A DNA stretch of 64,000 bases from Picochlorum sp. 'celeri'. Its lineage: Eukaryota > Chlorophyta > Trebouxiophyceae. This document shows positions 29,479 to 38,841 of this stretch, one piece after another. Every line of letters begins with the position of its first letter. The first letter of the stretch is position 1. Made by a program: the position numbers and the translations under genes. The notes beneath the pieces were generated by a model. The model saw nothing but the letters and a program-made list of their open reading frames with translations, was not told the origin of the DNA and ran no database searches. The DNA lies in NCBI GenBank assembly GCA_010909725.1, contig JAACMV010000015.1, positions 558,001 through 622,000 on the forward strand, in the 5' to 3' direction.

Positions 29479-31032
29479 TTACGCATCATTCTGAGTGTCC
29501 TCTCGATCATAGTACTGATCCAGCGTCTTTGCTGTGATACGCCTCAACAGTTCACGAGGGAACATGCGCAATAAGCTCCATGCCAAGTCTAAACTTTCGA
29601 AAATAGTTCGATTCTCATAGGCTCCCTGATTCACAAACCCATCCTCAAACTTTTCCAAAAATTCAAGGTATAAAAGATCTTCCTGCGAAAGAGCTTCCTC
29701 TCCCACCACAGCCTTCATTGCTTGCACATCCTTACCAATTGCATAATTCGCATACAACTGATTAGACACCTCTGAATGATCATTCCTGGTCATTCCCTCC
29801 CCAATAGCACTCTTCATTAAACGAGACAGAGAAGGCAACACATTAATAGGTGGATAAATCTGACGATTATGCAATTGACGATCCACATACACCTGTCCCT
29901 CTGTAATATATCCAGTCAAATCAGGAATAGGATGTGTGATATCATCATTAGGCATTGTCAGAATCGGAAGCTGCGTGATAGATCCAGGCCTTCCTTCAAT
30001 CCTTCCTGCTCTTTCATAAATCGTTGCGAGATCTGTATACATATATCCTGGATATCCTCTTCGACCTGGAACCTCTTCTCTCGCAGCAGATACTTCTCTC
30101 AATGCATCAGCATACGAAGACATATCCGTCAGGATCACAAGCACATGCATCCCGCAGTCATATGCCAAATATTCTGCTGTTGTCAGAGCAATACGGGGGG
30201 TAATAATACGCTCAATCGTTGGATCATTCGCCAAATTCAAAAACAAGACTGTCCTATCCATAGAACCATTCTCCTCAAAATCTTGCTTGAAAAAGTGAGC
30301 CGTCTCCATGTTCACTCCCATGGCAGCAAACACAATAGCAAAGTCCTCTCCTTCCTTTTCTTCTTCCCCACCATGCTGCACTAAACCAGCCTGACGACAA
30401 ATCTGAGCAGCAATATCATTATGTGGCAACCCTGCTGCAGAAAATAATGGAATCTTCTGACCACGGGCAATCGAATTCATCACATCAATAGTCGATATAC
30501 CAGTCTGAATCATCTCCTCTGGATACGTCCTCTCCGCCGGGTTGATAGAGGCACCATTAATATCCAAATAATGCTCCGCCATCACCGCAGGCCCTCCATC
30601 AATAGGCTCCCCAGACCCATTGAATACCCTCCCAAGCATATCCTTGGCAACAGGTGTCTTCAACACATCCCCAGTAAACTCCAACACCGTCGACTGATTA
30701 TCAATACCCGACGTGCCCTCGAAAACCTGAACAACTGCTCTGTCTCCATCCACTTCAAGAACCTGTCCACGTCGTGAACTCCCATCCCCCAGTCGAATAT
30801 TCACAATCTCTGCATACTTGGCATTCTTCACACGCTCCACCACAACCAAAGGACCAGCCACACCCCCCACAGTTTTATACTCTATAGCAACATAATCAAT
30901 ATCAGGGACCATCGATACCAAACCATTACGACAGACGGAAAAGATGATTGCTCCACGGTCGATGTCTATGAATAACCCAATAACCCACGTACCTAGGCGA
31001 GGTGTAGCACCAATCTGATCACCATCCGTCAT
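29479..31032 (-). CDS. V-type ATPase subunit B, two exons
   Basis: Exon 1 is 31032..30993 and exon 2 is 30881..29479, joined by a 111-nt phase-1 intron, giving 480 aa. The intron has no in-frame stop, so reading through would give 517 aa with 37 extra residues. Splicing restores the family start [18 protein letters not shown]. Subunit B is the non-catalytic nucleotide-binding subunit of the V1 hexamer that drives proton pumping into vacuoles and endosomes. Landmarks: [30 protein letters not shown], the glycine-poor P-loop region [39 protein letters not shown] and the C-terminal FPRELLRRI. It is divergent from COG4, with 227 bp between starts. Confidence 0.96.
   Translation of the reverse strand: MTDGDQIGATPRLGTWVIGLFIDIDRGAIIFSVCRNGLVSMVPDIDYVAIEYKTVGGVAGPLVVVERVKNAKYAEIVNIRLGDGSSRRGQVLEVDGDRAVVQVFEGTSGIDNQSTVLEFTGDVLKTPVAKDMLGRVFNGSGEPIDGGPAVMAEHYLDINGASINPAERTYPEEMIQTGISTIDVMNSIARGQKIPLFSAAGLPHNDIAAQICRQAGLVQHGGEEEKEGEDFAIVFAAMGVNMETAHFFKQDFEENGSMDRTVLFLNLANDPTIERIITPRIALTTAEYLAYDCGMHVLVILTDMSSYADALREVSAAREEVPGRRGYPGYMYTDLATIYERAGRIEGRPGSITQLPILTMPNDDITHPIPDLTGYITEGQVYVDRQLHNRQIYPPINVLPSLSRLMKSAIGEGMTRNDHSEVSNQLYANYAIGKDVQAMKAVVGEEALSQEDLLYLEFLEKFEDGFVNQGAYENRTIFESLDLAWSLLRMFPRELLRRITAKTLDQYYDREDTQNDA
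30882..30992 (-). other. 111-nt stop-free, 3n intron in V-ATPase B
   Basis: Donor CTAG|GTACGTGG and acceptor GCTATAG|AGTA, phase 1. It is divisible by three and open in frame, so it is invisible to ORF-based prediction. Its removal is supported by the family N-terminus ([12 protein letters not shown] directly after a short variable start). Confidence 0.8.
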
Positions 31033-31259
31033 ATTGAATGTATTTTAGGACTGAATCCATGCAGCGTGGGGTACAGTAGATGGGTTCCATGGAGGTAGGG
31101 TACACAAGGGTGCATGCGTCCCATCAAACGAGATCTTTGATCGAGTCAATTCATTCATTACCGAATTCTATGACGATGCCACCAATGCAGAGCCTTGCTT
31201 GGGTCACGTGTTGATTTTATACCAAATTATAGACTTTAGGGGTATAATAGTGGTCCAGG

Positions 31260-33419
31260 ATGTCGCATCCACGGGCGACAGTGACTGCCCAAATTGAAAC
31301 TCTGGCAGATGTGGATCGATTATTGCGGGAGACCGTTGCGACGGAGCAGAAAATCGATGAGGAGTTGGAAGAATTGCTTATGAGTCAAGGGAAGGATGTA
31401 CTAGAGTCTGTGACAACGCGGTTGCAGCAGGTGACTGCAGATCGACTCAGTAAAGCTTTGGAGGGAGTTCATGAGTTGAGTAGAACGACCCGGGAGACTG
31501 CGGATATGGCTGATGCGGTATCTTTTAAGATTAGAAATGTCGATATGAAGCAGTCGAGGGTGAGGGAGGCGCTGAGACGTATTGATGGGATACAGGACAG
31601 GGTCCGGGCTATTGATGGGTGTAAAAAGGCAATAGATGCGGATGATGTTGGTGTGGCGGTGGGATGTGTGTCGCAGTTCTGGGATATTGTTGAAGAATCA
31701 GGTGGTGAGGATGAGGAGATGGAGAAACAGAGGGAAATGATGAAGCGATACGCCAAAATATGTGAGGAGCGAGTTAGGGAAAAGACAAGAGAGGCTATGG
31801 AAGGGAAGAATCACGATATGTTCACCACATATGTACAGCTGTTTGGTCCATTGCGGCTTCAAAAAGAGGGTTTGAAGTATTTGGAAGAGTACATTGGTGG
31901 TTTGGTGGGGGCTCGAGCACAACAAGAGTATGATGCGTTGGTGGATGGGTTTTCACTGACAGGGGCGAAAGTCACCTATGTGGATGCATTGAGTAATGTG
32001 TTGAAGGATGTTGCTCAGAGCATTGATGAGTATGTTGAGGTGATGCGGGATGCGTTTGGTCCAGAGTATGCGCTTGAGGGAGTGCATGCACTCCACAAAG
32101 AGGCTGATGTTCGGGGAACACGAGTGTTGAAGAGGTTTATTGAAGAGAAGGGGCTGGTGAAGATGTGTTCCCAAATCAATAATAGGATAGATGGTTCGAT
32201 GACTCAGGATACATTGATTGATGCGAGGAAGGTGGAGCCTCTGTTGATGGATCTCTTGGTCATGTGTACAAGAGGAGAAGAGTATATTCAATTTGTACTG
32301 CAATGTATGGCTGATGCTGCCGCACCAAATGATGTGTCTCCGTCGTTGGAAACGTCTGTTCGAGGAGGAGACTTTGGATCGTCGCTGAGGGAGATATTAA
32401 GTTATTATATTTCTTTAGAAGAGTACTATGTTGAGGAGAGTGTCAGCAAAGCCATTGAGATTGATGAGGCTGTCCATGGGTCTTTGACCAGTTCCATGGT
32501 GGATGATTCGTTTTATATTCTGTTGTCGTCAGGGAAAAGGGCACTGTCTACCGGTAGAGCTCCTTCTGCTGTTGCAATCTTGAATCAGATTAACACCGTC
32601 ATTTCCTCATTGTACCGATCGAGTTTGGTGAAAAAGCTGCAAGGGTGTCCCTCAAAATTGGCATCCTGTGCCCCCTCATCACAGCAAGAGAAATACAATC
32701 CTAATGCAGACAAGTATGCCATCATCATGAATGATGTAGATTTAAGTGCATCGTACATTGATAAATTACGGGCTCAGTTGGACGACATTGCTGGGCGAGT
32801 ATTTGCATCTTCAAGCAATGATTATGAAAGAGTGCGACTTGTGCTGGCGGATCTAAGCAAGACCTCAGCTGATATGAAAAAGTTGGCTGAGCAGGCGACA
32901 GAGCAATTGAGCACATCAATCATGTCGAAACTGCGACCAATACTCGATGCATTCGTAGCGAATAGTTACGAACTCTCTGATGACGAAGCAGTCAATGACG
33001 GGTGGAGTGTGTCCCTCATCCAGGCATTTGAGCAAGCATTCACCTGGTTACAAAACATTTTATCCCCCGAGTTATATGATAAAGTCATTGAATCGTCGGT
33101 CGATAAGATTGTGTCGCGAATGGAGGCCTCTGTTGCACAAAAGCAGTTTAGCCAGTTGGGTGGCCTACAATTGGAGAAGGATGTGCGATCCCTCATCATC
33201 GGTCTTTCTGAGAGTACCACAGTATCAATGCGTGACAAATTCTCTAGATTGCAGCAAATAGCAACTGTTTTGGGTGTAGAGACCGCAGCAGAAGCGACAG
33301 ACTTGATTGGAGATTCAAATATAGCATGGAAACTCACCAGTCTTGATGTCAGACAGATGCTAAATTTGAGAATTGACTTTTCTCAAAGTGACATTGCGTC
33401 CGTCAAGCTGCACATATGA
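31260..33419 (+). CDS. COG4: Conserved oligomeric Golgi complex subunit 4
   Basis: 719 aa, intronless. COG4 belongs to lobe A of the COG tether, which captures retrograde vesicles at the Golgi and binds SNAREs and SM proteins. The N-terminal coiled-coil region aligns with the family: LADVDRLLRETVATEQKIDE, MADAVSFKIRNVDMKQSRV and RIDGIQDRVRAIDGCKKAID. A long helical-rod region follows. The C-terminus (KLTSLDVRQMLNLRIDFSQ) matches the conserved end that contains the Glu-free DVRxVLxLRxDF motif. Start ATG at 31260 is in good context. The next gene begins 46 bp downstream. Confidence 0.9.
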   Translation: MSHPRATVTAQIETLADVDRLLRETVATEQKIDEELEELLMSQGKDVLESVTTRLQQVTADRLSKALEGVHELSRTTRETADMADAVSFKIRNVDMKQSRVREALRRIDGIQDRVRAIDGCKKAIDADDVGVAVGCVSQFWDIVEESGGEDEEMEKQREMMKRYAKICEERVREKTREAMEGKNHDMFTTYVQLFGPLRLQKEGLKYLEEYIGGLVGARAQQEYDALVDGFSLTGAKVTYVDALSNVLKDVAQSIDEYVEVMRDAFGPEYALEGVHALHKEADVRGTRVLKRFIEEKGLVKMCSQINNRIDGSMTQDTLIDARKVEPLLMDLLVMCTRGEEYIQFVLQCMADAAAPNDVSPSLETSVRGGDFGSSLREILSYYISLEEYYVEESVSKAIEIDEAVHGSLTSSMVDDSFYILLSSGKRALSTGRAPSAVAILNQINTVISSLYRSSLVKKLQGCPSKLASCAPSSQQEKYNPNADKYAIIMNDVDLSASYIDKLRAQLDDIAGRVFASSSNDYERVRLVLADLSKTSADMKKLAEQATEQLSTSIMSKLRPILDAFVANSYELSDDEAVNDGWSVSLIQAFEQAFTWLQNILSPELYDKVIESSVDKIVSRMEASVAQKQFSQLGGLQLEKDVRSLIIGLSESTTVSMRDKFSRLQQIATVLGVETAAEATDLIGDSNIAWKLTSLDVRQMLNLRIDFSQSDIASVKLHI

Positions 33420-33465
33420 ATATTGTTTAATTTATTTATGTACATAGAAGAACGAGTTGGAACTA

Positions 33466-34191
33466 ATGTCTGGTGGGCAATTTCGGGGAACTTCTGCAGA
33501 GCAGGATTCTCGATTTTCCAACAAAGAGGAGAGACAGCTTAAATCATTGAATAAAGAGTTTCCTCTCGAAGTTAGAAAAAAGGTTGACCTATCAAAGGTA
33601 CAATGGGAGTCAATAAAGCCCTGGATTGCGAAGAGAACAACGGAGTTGCTAGGTGGTTTGGAAGATGACATTTTAATCAATTTTATCATCGATATGGTGG
33701 AGAATAAGAAGACTTTAGATCCTCGAAGAATTCATATATCATTGACTGGGTTTTTAGAGCAGAACACTGGTGTATTTGTGAAAGAGCTGTGGACACTGCT
33801 GATTGATGCATCTTCAACTGAGACTGGAGTTCCCAGGGCTTTTGTGCAAGAGGTTAAACACGAGCCTCCGGAAGATGGTGGCTATCGAGAAAGAGACATT
33901 GAATATAGAGGTAGAGGAAGAAGAAGAGATGATGACTATGATGATGGTAGGAGCAGAAGGAGAAGGAGAGACAGTCAAAGTCGCTCATACGATAGATATG
34001 ATGATTATAGATCAGGAAGACGGTATAGAGAGTCATATGATGATGATGAGTATAGATATCGTAGATATAGTAGAAGGAGGAGTAGAAGCGGCAGTAGGAG
34101 GAGGAGAAGGAGAAGGAGCCCAAGTGTCGAGGCCAAAATGGAGCAAGCGGGCATCAAGACAGAACATGTGAAAAAGGAAGAAGAATTGTGA
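33466..34191 (+). CDS. SRRM1-like PWI-domain splicing coactivator
   Basis: 241 aa from ATG 33466 (MSGGQFRGTSAEQDSRF, matching SRm160's MDAGFFRGTSAEQDNRF). The PWI domain spans about residues 20-125, with the KPWIAKR block (Pro-Trp-Ile) after DLSKVQWESI and the helix ISLTGFLEQNTGVFVKELWTLL. It binds RNA/DNA and bridges exonic enhancers with the spliceosome and exon junction complex. The C-terminus is an Arg/Ser/Asp/Tyr-rich low-complexity region (RRRRRDSQSRSYDRY, RRYSRRRSRSGS), far shorter than in animals. An in-frame TTG start upstream is ignored. It is convergent with UTP6, 22 bp between stops. Confidence 0.92.
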   Translation: MSGGQFRGTSAEQDSRFSNKEERQLKSLNKEFPLEVRKKVDLSKVQWESIKPWIAKRTTELLGGLEDDILINFIIDMVENKKTLDPRRIHISLTGFLEQNTGVFVKELWTLLIDASSTETGVPRAFVQEVKHEPPEDGGYRERDIEYRGRGRRRDDDYDDGRSRRRRRDSQSRSYDRYDDYRSGRRYRESYDDDEYRYRRYSRRRSRSGSRRRRRRRSPSVEAKMEQAGIKTEHVKKEEEL

Positions 34192-34213
34192 CCTTGATAT
34201 TACAATATTGCGT

Positions 34214-36052
34214 TTACCATTTTGTGAGGGACATGTTTTCAACAGTCATGTGGCATTCGGTGATGAAAGCATCTGCATCATCCAAGGATTCCTTTGCCTT
34301 CCAATGAACCATTCCACAATTACCACGATTGCCGAGACTGACTTCAAAGAGATAGTAGTCCAACCATAACTTGATTGACGAAGACCCATATATGTTGGTT
34401 CCACTTGTATAAATCTGCCTCACTGCATCTATTGATAAAGCATCCGATGAATTGCTGTGGAGCAATGACTGTTCCAAGCGTGCCACATGTGTGATAAAGT
34501 TTGCTCCTGGCAAAGGACACTTCAGCACTTGCGTGTAAAATTTTCTGGCGCTTTCTATACCGGTGCGCAACCAAAGATTTGAAGTGATGCACGAAGCTAC
34601 GATTCCTCTGTCAGAATCTTCTGCACAAGTAACTGATGCTAGCTGAGATGATATGAATCCATCTCCCAAGGATATCAGAGATTCTTCACTGCTGCAGCAT
34701 TCAATTGCGGCAAACCAAACTGAAGCGTCTGCATCAAATAGTAATTTAGATTGCTCATCTGCTTGCGAATTTTTCTGACTGACATGCGACTGATAGAGTT
34801 CCAAATGTATCTTTTGCCTGTGGACCTCACCCGCAAGGCAGGATGATTGCTCTATATACTTCAAGCCTTCTTGATATTGCCCAGTTCTCAAATACGCCCT
34901 TTGAACACAGGTAATGATTTTTTCATGTAACACCCCATCTTCCCGAGCTTTCCTGCCAAGATTGATACATTCATCACAAACATATTCTATGCACTGGCCA
35001 TGTGATTCCTCATCCTCCACCGCTTGGACCAAGATTTTCTCCAAGACATCAACTTGAGCTTTATATATCTCTTCCTTCTTTTCTTGTTCTACGTTTTGCC
35101 AGCTGGAATCATACAGATTGTTGAAAATGTCCATGGCTTGTTCTGCAGCATCTTCCAAGGAAACATCACCTTGTTGATGCACTTTCTCAAATCTGTTGAG
35201 AGAGAGTGTGTACAGTACGTATGGATCATCAGCAAAGTTTTCCAAAATATCCGCAGTGATGTATTCCTCCAAGCCACTCTTGTTCATGATTGGCACAGGA
35301 GCAAGAACATCTAGGAACTTTACTCTCATAGCAGAGTCATCTGGACGACTCTCGATTGCGTTCGCATACACAATTTTAGCGATAGCTCCGGAAAGCAAAG
35401 ATTTTGTCGCTTCATCAAGGGATGCATCGCCAAGACCCAACACCTGGCGCCGTGCCCCAAGCCTTGCAGCATACAGCAATTCCATCCTAAAATACTCTGC
35501 CCACAAGGCAGGATCATTTTTGCACATTCTCAGTCCCCGCTGCATTAGAGATCTGGCAATTGTAGCATTATGATTATGTTCAAATTCCCAGGCAGCAGCA
35601 TAGGTCCAAATTGCAGCGCATGTTGGATGCAACTGCATTGCTCTTGTCAATGCTTTTGACATGTATCTTGCACTTTTACTCGCTGAACAAAACTGTATCC
35701 AATCATTCCACAGAGACAAATCCCCTTTAAACTTTCGGACCATACGCTCATACAATCTATGAGTTCTCCTGACTATACTGTACTCTGAGGATGACTTTGA
35801 GGACCCACGGTCATCAGCCACAATATTTCTCTCCTTCTTCCTCAACACCCGTAACCTCTCCAAAGACTTTTCATACTCAATACTGCGGATGAAGTCACTC
35901 TTCAGTGCTGCTCGTCGCTGCAAATCATACTCAAAATCTTGACGCTTTTGAATGATGGATTTTATCTCAGCCCTGGAAAAATAGCCCCTTCGTTCAAGTT
36001 CCTCCAGCTCTGGAACCATCTGTTCCAGCACACGTCGAACCGAGTCAGCCAT
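34214..36052 (-). CDS. UTP6: U3 small nucleolar RNA-associated protein 6
   Basis: 612 aa, intronless. UTP6 is part of the UTP-B complex of the small-subunit processome, needed for 18S rRNA maturation. The family N-terminus is plain: MADSVRRVLEQMVPELEELE, GYFSRAEIKSIIQKRQDFEY, SIVRRTHRLYERMVRKFKGD and LWNDWIQFCS, followed by HAT (half-a-TPR) repeats, for example ALTRAMQLHPTCAAIWTYAA and ARSLMQRGLRMCKNDPALWA. The C-terminal half diverges, with further helical repeats. Its start lies 339 bp from that of lipoyl synthase on the other strand. Confidence 0.92.
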   Translation of the reverse strand: MADSVRRVLEQMVPELEELERRGYFSRAEIKSIIQKRQDFEYDLQRRAALKSDFIRSIEYEKSLERLRVLRKKERNIVADDRGSSKSSSEYSIVRRTHRLYERMVRKFKGDLSLWNDWIQFCSASKSARYMSKALTRAMQLHPTCAAIWTYAAAWEFEHNHNATIARSLMQRGLRMCKNDPALWAEYFRMELLYAARLGARRQVLGLGDASLDEATKSLLSGAIAKIVYANAIESRPDDSAMRVKFLDVLAPVPIMNKSGLEEYITADILENFADDPYVLYTLSLNRFEKVHQQGDVSLEDAAEQAMDIFNNLYDSSWQNVEQEKKEEIYKAQVDVLEKILVQAVEDEESHGQCIEYVCDECINLGRKAREDGVLHEKIITCVQRAYLRTGQYQEGLKYIEQSSCLAGEVHRQKIHLELYQSHVSQKNSQADEQSKLLFDADASVWFAAIECCSSEESLISLGDGFISSQLASVTCAEDSDRGIVASCITSNLWLRTGIESARKFYTQVLKCPLPGANFITHVARLEQSLLHSNSSDALSIDAVRQIYTSGTNIYGSSSIKLWLDYYLFEVSLGNRGNCGMVHWKAKESLDDADAFITECHMTVENMSLTKW

Positions 36053-36391
36053 TGTATCAACTTAATCAAGTATTATCGGCAATAATTCCTTAAATCGCTA
36101 CGTCTGACACGTCAACAGTCGCTGCATGTGTGCATGGCATGTACCACACGACCTGAAACCAAATCTATGCCTATATTTCAGTGGCAATTTTCATCAAATT
36201 TATATACTGCATACAGAGAACTCTCCAATTGTTGTATACGAGCACAATCTGAAACTGCCCATTTAATGTTTAAATACGGACCATGAGGAGGTTTTCCTCC
36301 ATGTTCATGTCATCAAACGCTGATCTCTGCGCCCAACGTACTTCAAGGTATTTCCGATGGAATAGTGGTGTATCAAGGAAACATTGCCACG
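36053..36391. promoter_or_regulatory. Divergent region UTP6 / lipoyl synthase
   Basis: 339 bp between starts. On the plus strand an ATG at 36283 opens a short frame ([20 protein letters not shown]) followed by AAGGTATTT. This may be an alternative first exon of lipoyl synthase or leader sequence; no convincing acceptor was found. Confidence 0.4.
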
Positions 36392-37747
36392 ATGAGAACG
36401 AACAATGGGACAATGGTGAAGATGCTGAAGGAACTACTACAACAACCCACCAGGTCAGCGGGTCTGTCCTCCAGACTCACGAATGGCAGCATTGTTGCTT
36501 CATTCCAGGAGTTATATTCATCACATTTTAGTACAAGTAGTAAAATTAATGATCAGGAAGCCGCAAGAAGCCCGACGAAGGGCATCGCGACAAGTGGACA
36601 GAAGGATATGGGTGACCAGTCGAACGGCTCTCGTTCCATGTCGACCAATGCCCCAAGTCGAGCATCCGCCTTCAGGGATAAACTCGATAAAGGGCCTGGA
36701 CTTGATGATTTCATCCTGAGCAGTGGTGATGCAGGATATTCTGTGTACGCTCCAAAGCCCAAAGAGAGGATGAGGAAGCCAGACTGGTTGAAGCGTGAGG
36801 TTCCAGGAGGTGCCGAGTATACTCGTATCAAGTCCAAACTGCGAGAGCTGAAACTGAGTACTGTTTGTGAAGAAGCACGATGCCCAAATATTGGCGAGTG
36901 CTGGGGAGGCGGTGAAGATGCTTCGGCAACGGCAACGATTATGCTCATGGGAGATACATGTACTCGAGGCTGTCGCTTTTGTGCTGTCAAAACGTCAAGG
37001 GCTCCTCCCCCCTTGGATCCAGATGAGCCTGAGAATACGGCGAAAGCTGTAGCAGCTTGGGGAATTGATTATGTTGTTTTGACATCGGTCGATCGAGACG
37101 ATTTGGATGACTTTGGCGCGGAACATATCGCAAAGACTATTAAAGGGTTGAAGAACCATACAGATGGCAGGCTCCTCGTGGAGGCACTGGTGCCAGACTT
37201 CCAGGGAAGAAAGGATTGTGTCCAGCAAATCGTTGATAGTGGATTGGATGTGTTTGCCCATAATATTGAGACTGTTGAGAGACTCCAAGGTGCAGTGCGT
37301 GATAGACGGGCTGGGTGGGATCAAAGTATGTCAGTGCTTCGAATGGCAAAAGATATGGGAGCACGAGTGACAAAGAGTTCAATCATGCTTGGATGTGGCG
37401 AGACGCCAGAGGAAGTTCTTGCAACAATGCGAACATTGAGGGGAAATGGTATGTCTTGTTATTTCATTAAATATCATCTTCGGCGCGTCAATGATGCATG
37501 TATTTTTGCAGGCGTTGATGTTGTTACCCTTGGACAGTACATGAGACCAACAAAGAAGCACATGGCTGTGTCCGAGTATGTGACACCCGAGGCATTTGAG
37601 CAGTACAAGAAGGAAGCAGAAAAGATGGGATTTTTATACTGTGCATCAGGAGCGATGGTTCGATCATCGTACAGAGCCGGGGAACTCTTCCTCGCAAATC
37701 ATTTGGGACACAAGCAGCAAGACACTGCTGTCCATGCATCCTCATAA
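36392..37747 (+). CDS. LIP1: Lipoyl synthase, mitochondrial, two exons
   Basis: Exons are 36392..37448 and 37512..37747; the 63-nt phase-1 intron is stop-free and divisible by three. The product is 430 aa. This radical-SAM enzyme inserts two sulfurs into octanoyl groups on lipoyl domains. The auxiliary cluster motif is [12 protein letters not shown], the radical-SAM cluster motif CTRGCRFC, and the C-terminal conserved RSSYRAGE serine is present (SSYRAGELF). Splicing recreates [20 protein letters not shown]. The first ~60 residues look like a mitochondrial presequence ([20 protein letters not shown]), so this is probably the mitochondrial rather than the plastid isoform, though that is inference. 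The start is chosen as the first ATG in frame; upstream GTG codons are unlikely. Confidence 0.93.
   Translation: MRTNNGTMVKMLKELLQQPTRSAGLSSRLTNGSIVASFQELYSSHFSTSSKINDQEAARSPTKGIATSGQKDMGDQSNGSRSMSTNAPSRASAFRDKLDKGPGLDDFILSSGDAGYSVYAPKPKERMRKPDWLKREVPGGAEYTRIKSKLRELKLSTVCEEARCPNIGECWGGGEDASATATIMLMGDTCTRGCRFCAVKTSRAPPPLDPDEPENTAKAVAAWGIDYVVLTSVDRDDLDDFGAEHIAKTIKGLKNHTDGRLLVEALVPDFQGRKDCVQQIVDSGLDVFAHNIETVERLQGAVRDRRAGWDQSMSVLRMAKDMGARVTKSSIMLGCGETPEEVLATMRTLRGNGMSCYFIKYHLRRVNDACIFAGVDVVTLGQYMRPTKKHMAVSEYVTPEAFEQYKKEAEKMGFLYCASGAMVRSSYRAGELFLANHLGHKQQDTAVHASS
37449..37511 (+). other. 63-nt stop-free, 3n intron in lipoyl synthase
   Basis: Donor AATG|GTATGT and acceptor TTTTTGCAG|GCGTT, phase 1. 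Read through, it would add 21 residues in the highly conserved [13 protein letters not shown] region, which strongly argues for splicing. It is the shortest intron I found here. Confidence 0.85.
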
Positions 37748-37765
37748 CGTACTTGTTCATAATAA

Positions 37766-38644
37766 TTATTTGCAACACACGAGACACCCCATAAGACCAA
37801 AACCTATCTCGTAGTATCTCGCAAATGAAAATCCGCTATCCCGCGCCATCCTTTCCAACGCAGCACCTTTGGGATACTTTTTAATGGACGGCCTGAGATA
37901 CCTGTATTCCTCTCCAACCCCCTCTGCCTCTGCGGCTGGGACAACTAATGACTCTAAAAAGAACTCTTGTAGTCCATCTACAATCTGATCATCACTATTG
38001 TTGAAATCTAAAATCGCAACGCGTCCTCCATCGCGCAAAACTCGATGCAACTCTCGAAGCGCACGAGGAATATCAGATACATTCCTCAGCCCATACCCCA
38101 TGGTGGCAGCATCAAAATACCCGGGAGGATATGGTAAATCAAGCGCATCTCCTTGAACCCATTCAATAACTCCGTTACTAGAATCTCGTCTCTGAGCATC
38201 TTGGAGCATATCTTGAGAAAAATCCAAACCAACAACTCGCCCATCTCGTCCTACAACTTCCCGCAGAATCTGTGCCAAATCCCCACTGCCACAGCAGCTA
38301 TCCAGGACCGTATCTCCGCGTTTCGCTTGGCACCATTTCACAGCCATCCTTTTCCATACTCGATGCAGTCCAAAACTGAACCTGTCATTCAGATCATCGT
38401 ACACTGGGGATATTGTGTTGAACAACCTTTGTCTGGACTCACCCTCTCTTCCTGGTTCAAAAAATTCTCCAGCAGAGCCTTCTCTCTGGGATTGCGCCAT
38501 CATCCTGGCATCTCTAATATTCCTTCTACCATGTAGCACTACTGTAGAGATGAAATCAGCTCCAGCAATACGCCGAGTCGTTTTCCGTCCACCCTGGCTC
38601 TGCGCCGGTGCAACGAACTGGCCGATGCTCGCCCTTGCACTCAT
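37766..38644 (-). CDS. MENG: MenG-type demethylphylloquinone methyltransferase (plastid)
   Basis: 292 aa, intronless. A UbiE/MenG/COQ5-family SAM methyltransferase: LFNTISPVYDDLNDRFSFGLHRVWKRMAV, motif I VLDSCCGSGDLAQIL, VVGLDFSQDML, and FDAATMGYGLRNVSD. It resembles the plant and cyanobacterial MenG, including the C-terminal YEYL-like RYLRPSIKKYP and GLMGCLV, so the likely reaction is C-methylation of 2-phytyl-1,4-naphthoquinone, the last step of phylloquinone synthesis for photosystem I. The first ~45 residues form an Arg/Ser-rich transit peptide (SARASIGQFVAPAQSQGGRK). Assignment against mitochondrial COQ5 rests on remembered similarity. Convergent with lipoyl synthase (18 bp between stops). 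Confidence 0.88.
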   Translation of the reverse strand: MSARASIGQFVAPAQSQGGRKTTRRIAGADFISTVVLHGRRNIRDARMMAQSQREGSAGEFFEPGREGESRQRLFNTISPVYDDLNDRFSFGLHRVWKRMAVKWCQAKRGDTVLDSCCGSGDLAQILREVVGRDGRVVGLDFSQDMLQDAQRRDSSNGVIEWVQGDALDLPYPPGYFDAATMGYGLRNVSDIPRALRELHRVLRDGGRVAILDFNNSDDQIVDGLQEFFLESLVVPAAEAEGVGEEYRYLRPSIKKYPKGAALERMARDSGFSFARYYEIGFGLMGCLVCCK

Positions 38645-38841
38645 TCGCTATGGTTTTTCCTCAAATTATATGCTAAATAATCATTTTGAGTGGCAGATAC
38701 CCAGATCAATATGTCAATCGGAATACTATCTGCAGATATCTCTGTAAAAAGAGATTTTAAAACATCACCCAATGTTCAGGTCTATATGGGATGATGGCGG
38801 GACCAGCATCGAATAATAATCTTATTTGAACGTTGGCAAAG

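Noticed and set aside
36283..36340. First exon of lipoyl synthase starting at ATG 36283
   Set aside because: The GTATTT donor has no suitable acceptor at a plausible distance in phase, and ATG 36392 already gives a good mitochondrial presequence.
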